DNA of 64,000 bases from Chrysoperla carnea (Eukaryota; Arthropoda; Insecta; Neuroptera; Chrysopidae), in the NCBI RefSeq assembly GCF_905475395.1, contig NC_058341.1, positions 66,533,501 through 66,597,500 on the forward strand, in the 5' to 3' direction. Each line of letters begins with the position of its first letter. Positions within the stretch are counted from its first letter, which is position 1. Shown piece after piece: positions 40,739 to 52,000 of this stretch. The translations under genes and the position numbers were made by a program. Below the pieces are notes generated by a model that had not been told where the DNA came from, ran no database searches, and saw nothing but the letters and a program-made list of their open reading frames with translations.

Positions 40739-41306
40739 AAGTGTAAACAAACAATTGACCGAATTAATTCTTGAAATACCATGTATAGACAGTGTTGATT
40801 ACTCTGTCACATTACACATACATACATGTCACACATATATACTGATATTCCCAAATAATACATACTATACAATTTGCGCATAATTTGCGATCTCACGGGT
40901 AAACATTGATGTTTACGAAAAGATGTTTCAAGCAAAAGTTGTTTATTTTTTTATAAGGAACATTTCTTACAGTTAACCTTTTGTTCTATCTCTAACGGTT
41001 TACAAAATGGGTCCTACGGACTCAAGACTCAATTGACCTATGTTGCTCATTTACGAACTCGACATCACTTTTTACGTTCTAAGCACGCTATAAAAATTTC
41101 AGCTTGATATCTTTTTTCGTTTTTGATTAATCGTGATGACAGACGGGCAGACAGACGACAGACAGACAGACAACTAAAAATGGACTAATTATATGATTTT
41201 ATGATCACCTATACCAAAATTTTGTCCTTAGTATCAATATTTTTATGCGTTACAAACTTGGGACTAAACTTAGTATACCTTGTTATATTTCATATACATG
41301 GTATAA
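40739..41306 (+). repeat. DR1 dispersed repeat, copy 5
   Basis: Starts AAGTGTAAACAAACAATTG and ends ATTTCATATACATGGTATAA. All family blocks are present; the tetranucleotide run is CAGACAGACAGA here. Confidence 0.8.
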
Positions 41307-41462
41307 AAAGGTAAAGTCCGATGATTTGCCTGACCTGTTGGAATACAACTGTTGAAATTTTTCAGAAAATTTCATTTTGGGCTAAAATTTACCACCCTTT
41401 TCATGATCATAAGTTACATATTTTTCCAGAATTTCAACTCGATTCCACACCCTGTACATTCG

Positions 41463-42121
41463 TTAAGGATGTATGAGCATGACAACAATGTTTGATTTAA
41501 AGGCTTAAAATTTGTTTGTAGGTAGTCTTTTACTCAAAGAATATGTGGTTAAAATTTCAGCGTAGGTATCCGTGCAAATTTTTAAGAAAAAAGTCATTAA
41601 AAATCGATATAAAATACATTGGCTCTTATGGAGGAATCTCAAAAAACGACATATTTTGGAAGTTTTTGATAATTTTCATTTGGAATGAATGAAAACAAAT
41701 TTAAAAAAAACTTTTTAATAGAAAGTAAACATATTAGCAATGAATTAGAAAAGAAAAAAACTAAGTGTCACCGTCCATATAAGGGATGTAAGATCAGGGT
41801 AGATTAAGGGTTGAAATTATTTTTATCTTATTTTCAACTTTGATGATGAATTTTGTTATAACTTCATGAATGTAGACGAAAAATAAGAATAAAATTTTTC
41901 GATATGTGTCTTGGTTTTCGAAATATCGAAAGCTAAAATAATTAATATAATTAAACAAAATTTTCAATTTTCGATATTTTGAAAATTAAGCCAGATATCG
42001 AAAAATTTTATTCTTACTTTTCGTCTTATATCGTCAAGTAATAATATAAATAATAATGTAAATAATTGAAAATATCTATTTTTAAATTTGTGCCCCCACT
42101 ACCATGCTCGTACATCCTTAA
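41463..42121. mobile_element. TTAA-flanked inverted-repeat element (659 bp)
   Basis: Starts TTAAGGATGTATGAGCATG and ends CATGCTCGTACATCCTTAA. TTAA at both ends is probably the target duplication, as in piggyBac- and Kolobok-type elements. The interior holds a palindrome around 41880-42020 with ATAAGAATAAAATTTTTCGA and its complement. Non-coding. Related to 31433-32082. Confidence 0.75.
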
Positions 42122-42205
42122 ATGTTAATATTTTCAAAAGCAGAAATTTTTATAAAGAATAACTTTTTTTCATAAAGCTTTAACAAAAATGTTTTCCGTA
42201 TGTAG

Positions 42206-42805
42206 CCGGTTGGAAACTACGAAGATAGTTCGATAGCCGAAGTATAACGAATTCATCCGAATTGCGGTTTTTTTAAAACCGACTTTACTGAAGTGATGAA
42301 AAAAATGTTCCCAGCTGTTAATAAATATTTTCTTTTGCTTTATATTGAGTTTTAAAAAAAATTTTTATTCACTATTCTGTAAAGCATGAAATTTTCTGAA
42401 AGTAAAAATTTTAAAGTAGTCATTCCATTTAAAATTTGGAAAAATATTTTTTTTTAAAATAATCGTGAGAGAATCTCTCCACGAAACCATTCTGAAGGAT
42501 TAAGAGAGCCATGAAATACGCCCCATAAAAAAATAAGGCACATTAACATATACAATCATTTATATAGACGCTGAACAAAAAAAAAAATGGTATGGTATCA
42601 ATTTATTATCTCACTTTATCCATGCAAAAACTGTTTACAGTGAGTTTACAGACATGCTGCGTATTGTACCATATATATGCACGTCCATTTCTCTTAGTCG
42701 ATGGTTATTTTAAATATTTTTCACCACAGCACCATCTCATGCAAAATTTAAAAACAAATGAAGTTCATTTTTGCGCTTAAATTAATATAAATTATGTTGA
42801 GATAT
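42206..42805. other. Intergenic, no gene recognised
   Basis: A 62-codon frame at 42592-42780 has no domain. No repeat boundary was found. Confidence 0.4.
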
Positions 42806-43470
42806 AGTGTGATCAAATTAACTTTTTGAGTATTTTAATTCTGAGTTCGGAGAAAAAAATTGAATTGAGTAGATAATTATGATAAAAATTGAAGAAACTA
42901 AAATCTAACATTTTTTGATGGTCGGAAGGGGTCCAAAAAAAATGGTAAAGTGGCCTAATCCGGTCTTTCGAGTCAGACACCGTCGGATTGAGTTAAAAAT
43001 AAAAAAGCGTTTAATAAGCTTAGGCGCCGTAAAAAGGCGAAAAAAATGAGCTGCGAATGAACCCGATTGGTCCATCGATGTCCCCACAAATTGCAAAAAA
43101 CCATCAATTTTGCTCGAAATTTCAAAACTTCATAACTCTTGTTGTTTTAAAGATTCAAAGCTGAGATTTAAATGGATTGTAGCTTTTGTGCCCATGAAGT
43201 ATCACTCACAATTTCAGCAAGATCGAATGTATACTTTTTGCAAACCGCAGCTGAAAGCAAAAAACAGGACTTTTGTAAAATGGCCCTAAAAAAGTTGTGG
43301 TGCGGCAACGCGCTATTTTTTTTACGCGATCATATGCTTCAATAGTTAAGGAAATACCTACTAAAGGTTCAACCTCTTATCTTTAATATAAGTCACTAAA
43401 ATATTAATTTTAAAATACTATTATTTTAAATTATAACATTAAAAATAGGATGGGAGTAATGGGAGCAATT
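42806..43470. repeat. Left long terminal inverted repeat
   Basis: Matches 44745-45420 in reverse with few differences. A short stretch (AAAATTGACGCCATTTTTTT near the right end) is present only on the right side. The repeat contains short complementary frames with no meaning as genes. Confidence 0.8.
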
Positions 43471-43551
43471 ATTAAGAGACAGAAGTTATGTGGGATTATA
43501 GTATGATGCATATGCATTTAATATTGGGATGCACTTACTATATATTTTTAA

Positions 43552-44395
43552 TGTGTTTTGCTGGCAATCATATGTCAAAGAGCGATTGGTAAAAATATTA
43601 TTTTATTAAAATCTGGAAAACACGGATCGTCGGATCAAGTGTACTCTTCGAGCTCTTTTAAACATCCGCACATGAGGCATTTGATATTGCTTTTTCATGC
43701 CTTTGGCGGGTCAGACACGACATCGGCGTTTTTCAAACAAGGAAAGAATAAAATTGTAAGGCTTATGAATGGAGATGAACATGCGCGACAGTAATTTATT
43801 CAATGATTGTTCGGCAACACCTAATATTATTTCAAAAAACGGTAATCAAATCATTGGTAAATTATACGGCGGAAAAAATAATCAACAGTCGTTAAATGAT
43901 TTACGATTTACACTTTTTTGCAAATCAGTAAATCGATTGTCGTTTCAGCTGCGTTCTCTCCCACCTACTGAGGTAGCTGCTTCACAGCATTGCTTAAGGG
44001 TATATTTGCAATTGCAGAAATGGCTTGGGAATGATAAAGTTCCAACTGACTGGGGATGGAAAACCCCGATTAATGGCTTGCTACCGATTTACAACTCTGA
44101 ACACCTCATACCAGCGGAAGTATTAAAAATAATTTCTTGTCGTTGCGCCTCAGGCTGTAAGTCGAACTCGTGCGGCTGCAAAAAGCACGGCGTCTTCTGC
44201 ACTCAATTATGCTTTACATGCCACGGTGAAATTTTCAGTAATGTTGAAGTCGTTCATGTTTCTTTACACGAAAATAACAACGCAATAGAAGATGACGATT
44301 TAGAGAATTTGATAAATTCAACGTCAAACGGCGAATATGAAAATGAGGAGAATGAGGAGAATAATGTTCAAGAAGAACAACAGAAAGAAGGGTAG
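43552..44395 (+). pseudogene. Truncated, frameshifted gene with GxDTTS and CXC cysteine motifs
   Basis: The frame from 43552 has no start codon, so the N-terminus is missing. It encodes LLFHAFGGSDTTSAFFKQGK, a motif that resembles the metal-binding GCDY...G region of XPG/FEN nucleases and is familiar from multi-copy uncharacterised invertebrate proteins. Near 43787 the frame shifts; the second frame continues to 44395 with a WGWKTPINGLLP segment and a cysteine cluster, CRCASGCKSNSCGCKKHG then CTQLCFTC, like a tesmin/TSO1 CXC domain. The tail (EDDDLENL, many Glu/Asn) is acidic. It may be the mobility or cargo protein of the element; a nuclease role is inference only. Confidence 0.65.
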
Positions 44396-44744
44396 AAAGA
44401 TGAATACACAGCCGATTTAGATAGTAGATATATTTATCAATGTCCATCACCAATTAAAAAAAATAAAGTATGATAAAAAAACTTATTAATCATTTGTGCC
44501 TCTTCTCATTTATAATATAAGTAACTGTATGTCCTAGCATTGCACGTTTTTTTCCGAGACAAAACGACGTTTTCCGAAAATGAAGCACAGCTAGATCAAT
44601 TTTTCGCCCCTGATATCCCCTGCACACAAAATTTTAGGAAAATCGTTGGAACAGTTTCCCAGATTTCTGATGTATATACATATGCTCGTTTAAATATATA
44701 AGATAAAGGCACAGTATACTGTCTCATCACTTCTGTCTCTTAAT

Positions 44745-45420
44745 AATTGCTCTTATTACTCCCATCCTATTTTTAATGTTATAATTTAAAATAATAGTAA
44801 TTTAAAATTAATATTTTAGTGACTTATATTAAAGATAAGAGGTTGAACCTTTAGTAGGTATTTCTTTAACTATTGAAGCATATGATCGCGTAAAAAAAAT
44901 AGCGCGTTGCCGCACCACAACTTTTTTAGGGCCATTTTACAAAAGTCCTGTTTTTTGCTTTCAGCTGCGGTTTGCAAAAAGTATACATTCGATCTTGCTG
45001 AAATTGTGAGTGATACTTCATGGGCACAAAAGCTACAATCCATTTAAATCTCAGCTTTGAATCTTTAAAACAACAAGAGTTATGAAGTTTTGAAATTTCG
45101 AGCAAAATTGATGGTTTTTTGCAATTTGTGGGGACATCGATGGACCAATCGGGTTCATTCGCAGCTCATTTTTTTCGCCTTTTTACGGCGCCTAAGCTTA
45201 TTAAACGCTTTTTTATTTTTAACTCAATCCGACGGTGTCTGACGCGAAAGACCGGATTGGGCCACTTTACCATTTTTTTTGGACCCCTTCCGACCATCAA
45301 AAAATGTTAGATTTTAGTTTCTTCAATTTGTATCATAATTATCTACTCAATTCAATTTTTTTCTCCGAACTCAGAATTATCTAAAAATTGACGCCATTTT
45401 TTTTTTATTTGATCACACTA
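44745..45420. repeat. Right long terminal inverted repeat
   Basis: Reverse complement of 42806-43470. Between the gene's stop and this repeat (44396-44744), AT-rich 3' sequence includes AATAAAGT near 44460, a possible polyadenylation signal for the broken gene. Confidence 0.8.
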
Positions 45421-46135
45421 ATATAGTAATAAATGAATTCAGTTAATTAAGTAAATAATAAATCGAAGCTAAAAACATAATTATTTTTCAAATATTTGGC
45501 ACGAGATATTTGAAGCAGTACCAGAACAGAAGAAGAACTCAAGAAATAGCGATATTGGAAAAAAAATTTGTTTAAAAAAATCTTTGGAATGAGGGGGGGG
45601 GGTTGTAGTACAAAGCCTTACCATGCCAAATCCTCGTTACATCCAGTTTAAGAAAAAAATTAAAGTTTTTAGGTAGAAAATTTACAATAAATTTTAAGAC
45701 CATGCCGTAGAATTTTACAACTCTATTAACCACCTATAGAGCTCCTCTCCACAACGTACAACTTGTTCTAGAACTATTTGTACTCAAGGAAGAAGGCTTT
45801 AAATGAGATACAATATCCTAGTTCGATAACTTGAGAACTGTAGCAAACTCCAAAAGATTTTTTTGATTAATTTTTCCATTACGTCATACATAGATGCTAT
45901 ATACCCAATATCATCCAAGGTTTGTGTGTTTAAACTGTGTGTTTTGGGGAGAAAAATCCTTCCGAGAAAGGAATCCTTAGTCGATCAGACTTAAGTAAGT
46001 AATATTACTTATGAGATGTAATATGGAGTAAACAAATTTTGCTTGAACGGCTACAGAGGCAATTATTGCGTCACCCTGATAGCACAATGGGGATGTTGAC
46101 CAAATTGTTTTTATCACTTCAGGTGAAGAATTCTA
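45421..46135. other. Intergenic, no gene recognised
   Basis: Contains a run of G residues near 45592-45602. No domain-bearing frame. Confidence 0.4.
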
Positions 46136-46410
46136 CTGGAATAAAACTAAGCAAAAAAAGGCAGTTATATGGATTTATAGTTCGGGCAGCAAAACTTTGG
46201 GGTTTTTCTTTTCACATCAAAATAAGTATTTTTGGAAATTTTTTACTTTCACTTTGACGCCATTTTGTTGGTTAAACATGTTGCACCACTCCGCGAAAGT
46301 AAAAAATTTCAAAAAATACTTATTTTGATGTGAAAAGAAAAACCCCAAAGTTTCGCTGCCCGAACTTTTAATCTATACACAAGGCGTAATTTTATTTTAC
46401 TATTCTCACT
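46136..46410. mobile_element. Palindromic MITE related to the 30.2-31.2 kb element
   Basis: Inverted arms of about 80 bp around TGGGGTTTTTCTTTTCACAT and CAAAATAAGTATTTTT, centred near 46275 (AACATGTTGCACCACTCCG). It interrupts an older repeat whose intact relative is at about 32215-32380 (CTTCAGGTGAAGAATTCT on the left, GATATCACCATA on the right). Confidence 0.75.
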
Positions 46411-46686
46411 TGACGAGAAGAAAAGTGAAGTTTATTTTTGAAAATCATTAGTATAATTATATAACATATGAACGTTTATAAACAAAGGGAAAATTATAGG
46501 TTAATGACGTCATTGCACGATATCACCATAAATATTACATGCATAAAACTATATAAAAGAATAGTAAAACTCGGCAATGTTGCATTGTCAAAAGCTAAAC
46601 GTAGTTTAGCTTAGTTCAGATTTTGACAACACCGGCTACATAAATTTATACCTATTCAACTATCAAATAGATATTACAATTTATAC

Positions 46687-48425
46687 TAAATCATCTTAGG
46701 GTTTCACCCCGGAACCTAACGGAATAAGCTGAATTTTTGTACAAATGTTTTCTCAAAAGTCACATAATGGTGACGCGTGCGCGTCCTTAGATATTCAAAG
46801 TCAAAGGTCGCGAAAATCAGTTTTTTGTGAATATCTCGTTTCTTTTGCCTTCAATCGTATTTATAGAGGGTATAGAGATAAGGAGAACCATCTCTGTATA
46901 TAAAAAAGTGTCCATCGAAAAGCAGCAAATAAGGGTGGCGCTACTGTAGCAAAAGTGTAAGTTTTAAAAGAAGTGCTCAAAGTAACAAGAGTAAGATAAA
47001 GATCTAAACAAGTTGTTCGAGAAGGATAGAGAATTTCACATCAAACACCTTCTGCTACACAAGCGCCATTCTGGTCAATTTTGTAACTGTTATTTGCTGT
47101 GTTTAGATGGACACTTTTTATACCATGTATATATGAAATATACATAGTATATTAAGTTTAGTCCCAAGTTTGTAACGCTTAAAAATAATGATGCTAGGAA
47201 AAAAATTGTATCATAGGTGTTCATAAAATCACCTAATTAGTCCATTTCCGGTTGTCCGTCCGTCCATCCGTCTGTGGACACGATAACTCAAAAACGAAAA
47301 AAAATATCGAGCTGAAATTTTTACAGCGTACTCAGGACGTGAAAAGTGAGGTCAATGAGCATCATAGGTCAATTGGGTCTTGGGCCCGTAGGACCCATCT
47401 TGTAAACCGTTAGAGATAGAACAAAAGTTTAAATGTAAAAAATGTTCCTTATCAAAAATTGAACAACTTTTGTTTGAAACATTTTTTCGTAAACATCACT
47501 GTTTACCCGTGAGGGAGCCAATTAGGCGGAAATTTTATAATATGTACTATACTTGATTATCAGTTATGTATGTGTCACATGTTTGTATGTGTTATGTGAT
47601 AAAGAAATCAACACTGACTATACATGGTATTTCAACAATTAACTCAGTCAATTGTTTGTTTTCACTTCTTTACTTTAACTCCTATTTGAGATAGTTCTCC
47701 TTATCTCATCCTCCATAATCGTATTAAAATGTAATATTATATAAATTGTAGAGGATAAAATTTGCTACATATTTTATCAAAAACTTTTTTTTGTGATATT
47801 TAACCGTTTTTGAAATAGAGGGCGCAGAAGATGGTTCGCACAGCTTAACGTACTTCAGGGCAGGGTAACTATTTATAAATATATGGTATTAAATAATTAT
47901 TTAAGTAGTATTTAATGAATAATTGTTAAGGGAAAAACCGCATAATTGACTGGGATTCACAATTGACCCATTCTATTATATGGTTTTTATACCATGTATA
48001 TGAAATATACCAAGGTATACTAAGTTTAGTTCCAAGTTTGTAATGCTTAAGTACGCTAAGGTACGTATAGCTGAGCGCTCCCTCTTCTGCGTCCTCTATT
48101 TCAAAAACAGTCCAACGCGGCAACGCACAAAAAAAGCTTTCAGACAAACAGTATCTCAGCGATACGTATACTCAATGTCAGAAAAAATGCTCGTTTTAAA
48201 ACATTCTAAGTGTTACTATTATAACATAACATATGATGAGTACGCTTAGAATGTTTTAACTGTGGCATTTTTTCTGACAGTGAGTATACCTTAGTGCAAG
48301 GTCAATATTTATAAATACAATGTATTAAATAATTATTTGAGTAGTATTTATAATTCATAATTAAGTCAAAAAATCCTATAATACAGGGTCAATCGTGAAT
48401 CCCAGTCTATTATGTGGTCTTTTAG
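46687..48425. mobile_element. Long inverted-repeat element, copy 1, with DR1 inserted
   Basis: Starts ATCATCTTAGGGTTTCAC; then AGCTGAATTTTTGTACAAA and GTGCGCGTCCTTAGATATTC match the element at 60283-61655. Internal blocks GCATAATTGACTGGGATTCAC and GGGCGCAGAAGATGG recur in both orientations. Two DR1 pieces (47119-47668 and 47988-48049) lie inside. A 35-bp-arm hairpin at 48178-48290 (TCAGAAAAAATGC / GCATTTTTTCTGA) marks the middle. The right end is not clear. Confidence 0.55.
47119..47668 (-). repeat. DR1 dispersed repeat, copy 6
   Basis: Complete minus-oriented copy: hairpin end TATACCATGTATATATGAAA at 47119, GGTTGTCCGTCCGTCC near 47251, and terminal AATTGTTTGTTTTCACTT at 47650-47668. A truncated minus piece of the same hairpin end follows at 47988-48049. 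Confidence 0.82.
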
Positions 48426-48810
48426 TCTATTATGTGGTCTTTTTTCGGAAAATGTTGTTTGCCTACTATAAATCCGTTTGTGATTGACTATAGAACTTTG
48501 ACGAGTAAATCTTTTATCATATATATTATATGAAAATGATTCCTCTGCAGTATAAATCCATTTATGTTAAAATTTATTTTGATAAAATTTTGTGTTTAAA
48601 AATTGTCCCTTTAAAAATTTTGTTGAGTGTATAAAGATTTTTTTATATCGGAACTGATTAAAAGTTACTTATAAGTAGGTAATGCGCTGGGTTTTTTTTA
48701 TTTATTATCCTATTTATTTTTACAAAATAGTAATGTAGATAAAAATAATAATCTAGACATTAACGAAAATTATTTTCCAACTCTTAAGCCTCTCTTTAAT
48801 AATTATAACC

Positions 48811-49005
48811 TTAATAATGAATTTCAGTTTTTTTTAATTTCACCAATTTCATACTTTCATTCCAAACTTTCTCACTCAATTGTTTATCTTGGGCAACTCG
48901 TGACGTCCAATATCTTTTACAATCTTGAAAATATTTACCAGTGACCCCATCTACTTTTTCACATACTGCACAATGGATTGTGGTTTGAGCTCCTTCTTCC
49001 GGGTT
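48811..49005 (-). CDS. Dehydrogenase exon 4
   Basis: 64 codons plus TAA from NPEEGAQT to KKTEIHY, including GKYFQDCK, the conserved GxYFxxC segment near the C-terminus. The acceptor is GTTTAAAG. Confidence 0.9.
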   Translation of the reverse strand, partial: NPEEGAQTTIHCAVCEKVDGVTGKYFQDCKRYWTSRVAQDKQLSEKVWNESMKLVKLKKTEIHY

Positions 49006-52000
49006 CTTTAAACAAAATAAATAAATTGCTTTAAACTTTATCGAAATTTAATTTATTTGATAACTTTTATAACCAAACCTTAAATAGCCACCAATAATAA
49101 AACCACATAAAAAACATATATTGCCACTTTATATGTTTGAAAATAGGGGTCCGTACTGCGCCCGGGTGTAAACTATTTGATATCACATTAGTTCCCTCTA
49201 ATTTTCGAGCTAATTCGTTACTCATTAAAATGTTACATAATTTGGAATTACCATAATTTTTAAAATCACTAGCATATTTATTTAAATCATTTGAATCCAA
49301 TGATGCAAGAATGTGGAAAAGTGAGGAAACATTTACAATTCGACTTGGAGCGGATTTCTTAAGTAAATCTGTCAAAAAATTAAGAGAAATTTAATTAATT
49401 TTATGAAAAAAGAATCTGACTTCATTAATTTTGCTTTTTGGCTAATTTGCTTTTCAAAGAAACTGAGCTAGGTACTTATGCACAGACTGTTTCAAAATTT
49501 TCAAAATTGAACATTAAACAAGTTAATTATCGTTTTAAGCATAGCCTTGTGAAAAAAATTTCTCTGTCAAAACTTAAAATAAGTCCGAATAACAATTCTT
49601 AAATTTTACTTTTTCTTAAAAATTTTGAAAAAGTCTTTAAACTCTTAATTTGACGAATAACTTTTAATTTGACATATAAAGTCAGAGTAATTCAAAGATT
49701 TCAAACTTTTCCAGAAGAATTATTCAGAGTTAATAAAAAGTACTAAAATAGTTACTTCTTTCTTAATACTTATTATACCATGTATATGAAATATACCAAG
49801 GTATACTAAGTTTAGTCCCAAGTTTGTAACGCTTAAAAATATTGATACTATGAACAAAATTTTGGTATAGGTAGTCATAAAATCACCTAAGTAGTCCATT
49901 TCCGGTTGTTTGTCTGTCTGTATGTCCATCTGTCATCACGATTACTCAAAAACGAAAAGAGATATCAAGTTGAAATTTTTATAGCGTGTTTAGGACGTAA
50001 AAAGTGAGGTCAAGTTCGTAAATGAACAACATAGGTCAATTGGGTCTTGGGTCCGTAGGACCCTTCTTGCAAACCGTTGGAGATAGAACAAAAGTTTAAA
50101 TATAAGAAATGTTCCTTATAAAAAAATAAACAACTTTTGCTTGAAACATTTTTTCGTAAACATGACTGTTTGCCTGTGAGAGCGCAAATTATGCGCAAAT
50201 TGTTTAGTATGTTTTATTAAATTAACTCAGTCAATTGTTTATTTTCACTTGATTTTTAAATAGTTTTTTATAAAAATTTGTGCGGCTGTAAAAAGAGTTA
50301 TTTATAGTTTTTCTAAATTATTAAAACTGCCAGTAGAAAATTTGCGTGGCTGTAAAAAGAGTTATTTATAAATTCGCACAAATTTTTATAAAAACTATTT
50401 TAAAGTTTAAGATTAAGTCTTAGAAACTCTTTTAGTAAGTTTTATTAACGCTAAATAACTCTTCTGGAAGAGTCCAAAATCTTGGAATTACTCTGACTTT
50501 ATACAACAAATTAAAAGTTATTCTACAAAATCATTATTTGAATACATCCTCTATAGACATTACAGAAGAAGAAGATAACTAAAGTTGCAATGGCTCTTAT
50601 ACAGTGGAATTGTAATGGATTTTTTAAACATATCGAAGAAATACAAATATTAATACAAACACTAGATCCAGTCATTATATGTATCCAAGAAACCCACCTT
50701 AAGCCCGAACAAATAGTTTACTTAAAAAACTACAAAATTTACCGAAGTGACTTTATAGATGGTCGCAAAGCGTCAGGAGGTGTACTTACAGCAATCAAGG
50801 CGGGATATTTCTCCGAGGAAGTAACTATAGATTCGGACTTGCAAACAATAATCACTAAAATAAAACTCGATAATAACAGAACATGGTTCATTTGTAATCT
50901 CTACATACCAAAAAATTTTCAAAAGGAATCATTAGAAGCACTAATAGACAACTTGCCAACACCACACATCATCTTGGGTGATTTTAATGCCCATAACCAA
51001 ATGTGGGGCTCAAATTACACAGACACAAAGGGCAGAATAGTAGAACAGTTATATCTAAAATACAATGATGTCATTCTTTTGAATAATGAACAATCCACTC
51101 ATTTATCCTTATCCTACGGTACACAATCCGCAATTGATCTCAGCTTTTGTAGTAGAGACATAGTTGCAGATCTAAGTTGGGATGTCTATTATGACCTATG
51201 TGGAAGTGACCATTATCCAATAATAATCGATCTAAATCTGTCACAAAAAACCTACAAACGACCTAAGCGCTGGGTAACAGAAAAAGCTGATTGGATCAAA
51301 TTTCAAGAACTCACCCACATAAAAAGTTTCTTCTCGTTAGCTACATCTAACATAAATGACGTTATAATACACTTCAACTGCATTATTTTGAACGCCGCTT
51401 CTGCTTGTGTACCCCAAACATCCGGAGTAATCAAAACATCCTGTGCTCCCTGGTGGTGTAAAGATATTAAAACTGCTATTCAAGACAGGAAAAAAGCGCT
51501 AAAAAAATACAACAAATCCCAAAAACTAGAAGATTTCATTCACTTTAAAAAAATGAGAGCAAAGGCACGAAATCTCATCCGAACGAAAAAGAAAGAATCG
51601 TGGACTGATTTCATAAAATCAATTAATACTAACACTCCTCTTCAAAAAGTTTGGGATTCAATTAAAAAACTTAACAGGAAACAGACAACTCCTATAAATC
51701 AAATTATAGACAACAACATACTTATACAAAACCCTATAGAAATAGCACACTGCTTCAATAAATATTATGCTGACACATGTAGCACAAACAATTACGATCC
51801 AGATTTTATTCACATAAAAAAACAACAGGAAAACAATTTTACAATTCCAAATAGCCACAACAAAGAGGAATACAACTGTGATATAAGCTACGAAGAACTT
51901 GAAGAAGCAATATCAAAGCAAAAAAATTCAACTCCAGGACCAGATAACATTCACCCGGAATTTATTAAAAATATGCACGAAACAGCAAAAAAATATTTAT

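Larger units (their letters stand above)
40200..42205. repeat. Inverted repeat flanking DR1 copy 5 and a TTAA element
   Basis: AAGTTATTCTTTATAAAAAT near 40240 and CGAAAATATTAACATT near 40267 are answered in reverse by AATGTTAATATTTTC near 42122 and TTTATAAAGAATAACTTTTT near 42150. The arms are about 80 bp and the spacer nearly 1.9 kb. They may be the ends of an old element into which the two repeats inserted. Confidence 0.5.
42806..45420. mobile_element. Long-TIR DNA element (2.6 kb) carrying a CXC-motif gene
   Basis: The ends are TAGTGTGATCAAA and its complement. The terminal repeats are unusually long (about 42806-43470 and 44745-45420) and agree over hundreds of bases, for example TCAATTTTGCTCGAAATTTC and AAAGTTGTGGTGCGGCAACG. 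Between them, on the plus strand, is part of a gene with a GGSDTTS motif and a cysteine-rich CXC cluster. No known transposase is recognised. Short ATA flanks outside are too weak to fix the target duplication. This looks like an internally deleted member of a larger element family. Confidence 0.75.

Noticed and set aside
42905-43096. A 63-codon frame repeated as the same protein at 45119-45310
   Set aside because: The identical frames are a consequence of the inverted terminal repeats, not duplicated genes.
47926-48249. Overlapping frames with cysteine residues
   Set aside because: They fall within DR1 and a long inverted-repeat element; no known domain.
50250-50400. Possible tRNA or riboswitch-like fold in the repeated GTGCGGCTGTAAAAAGAG stretch
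   Set aside because: It is a simple inverted repeat within a split MITE region; no conserved RNA structure recognised.
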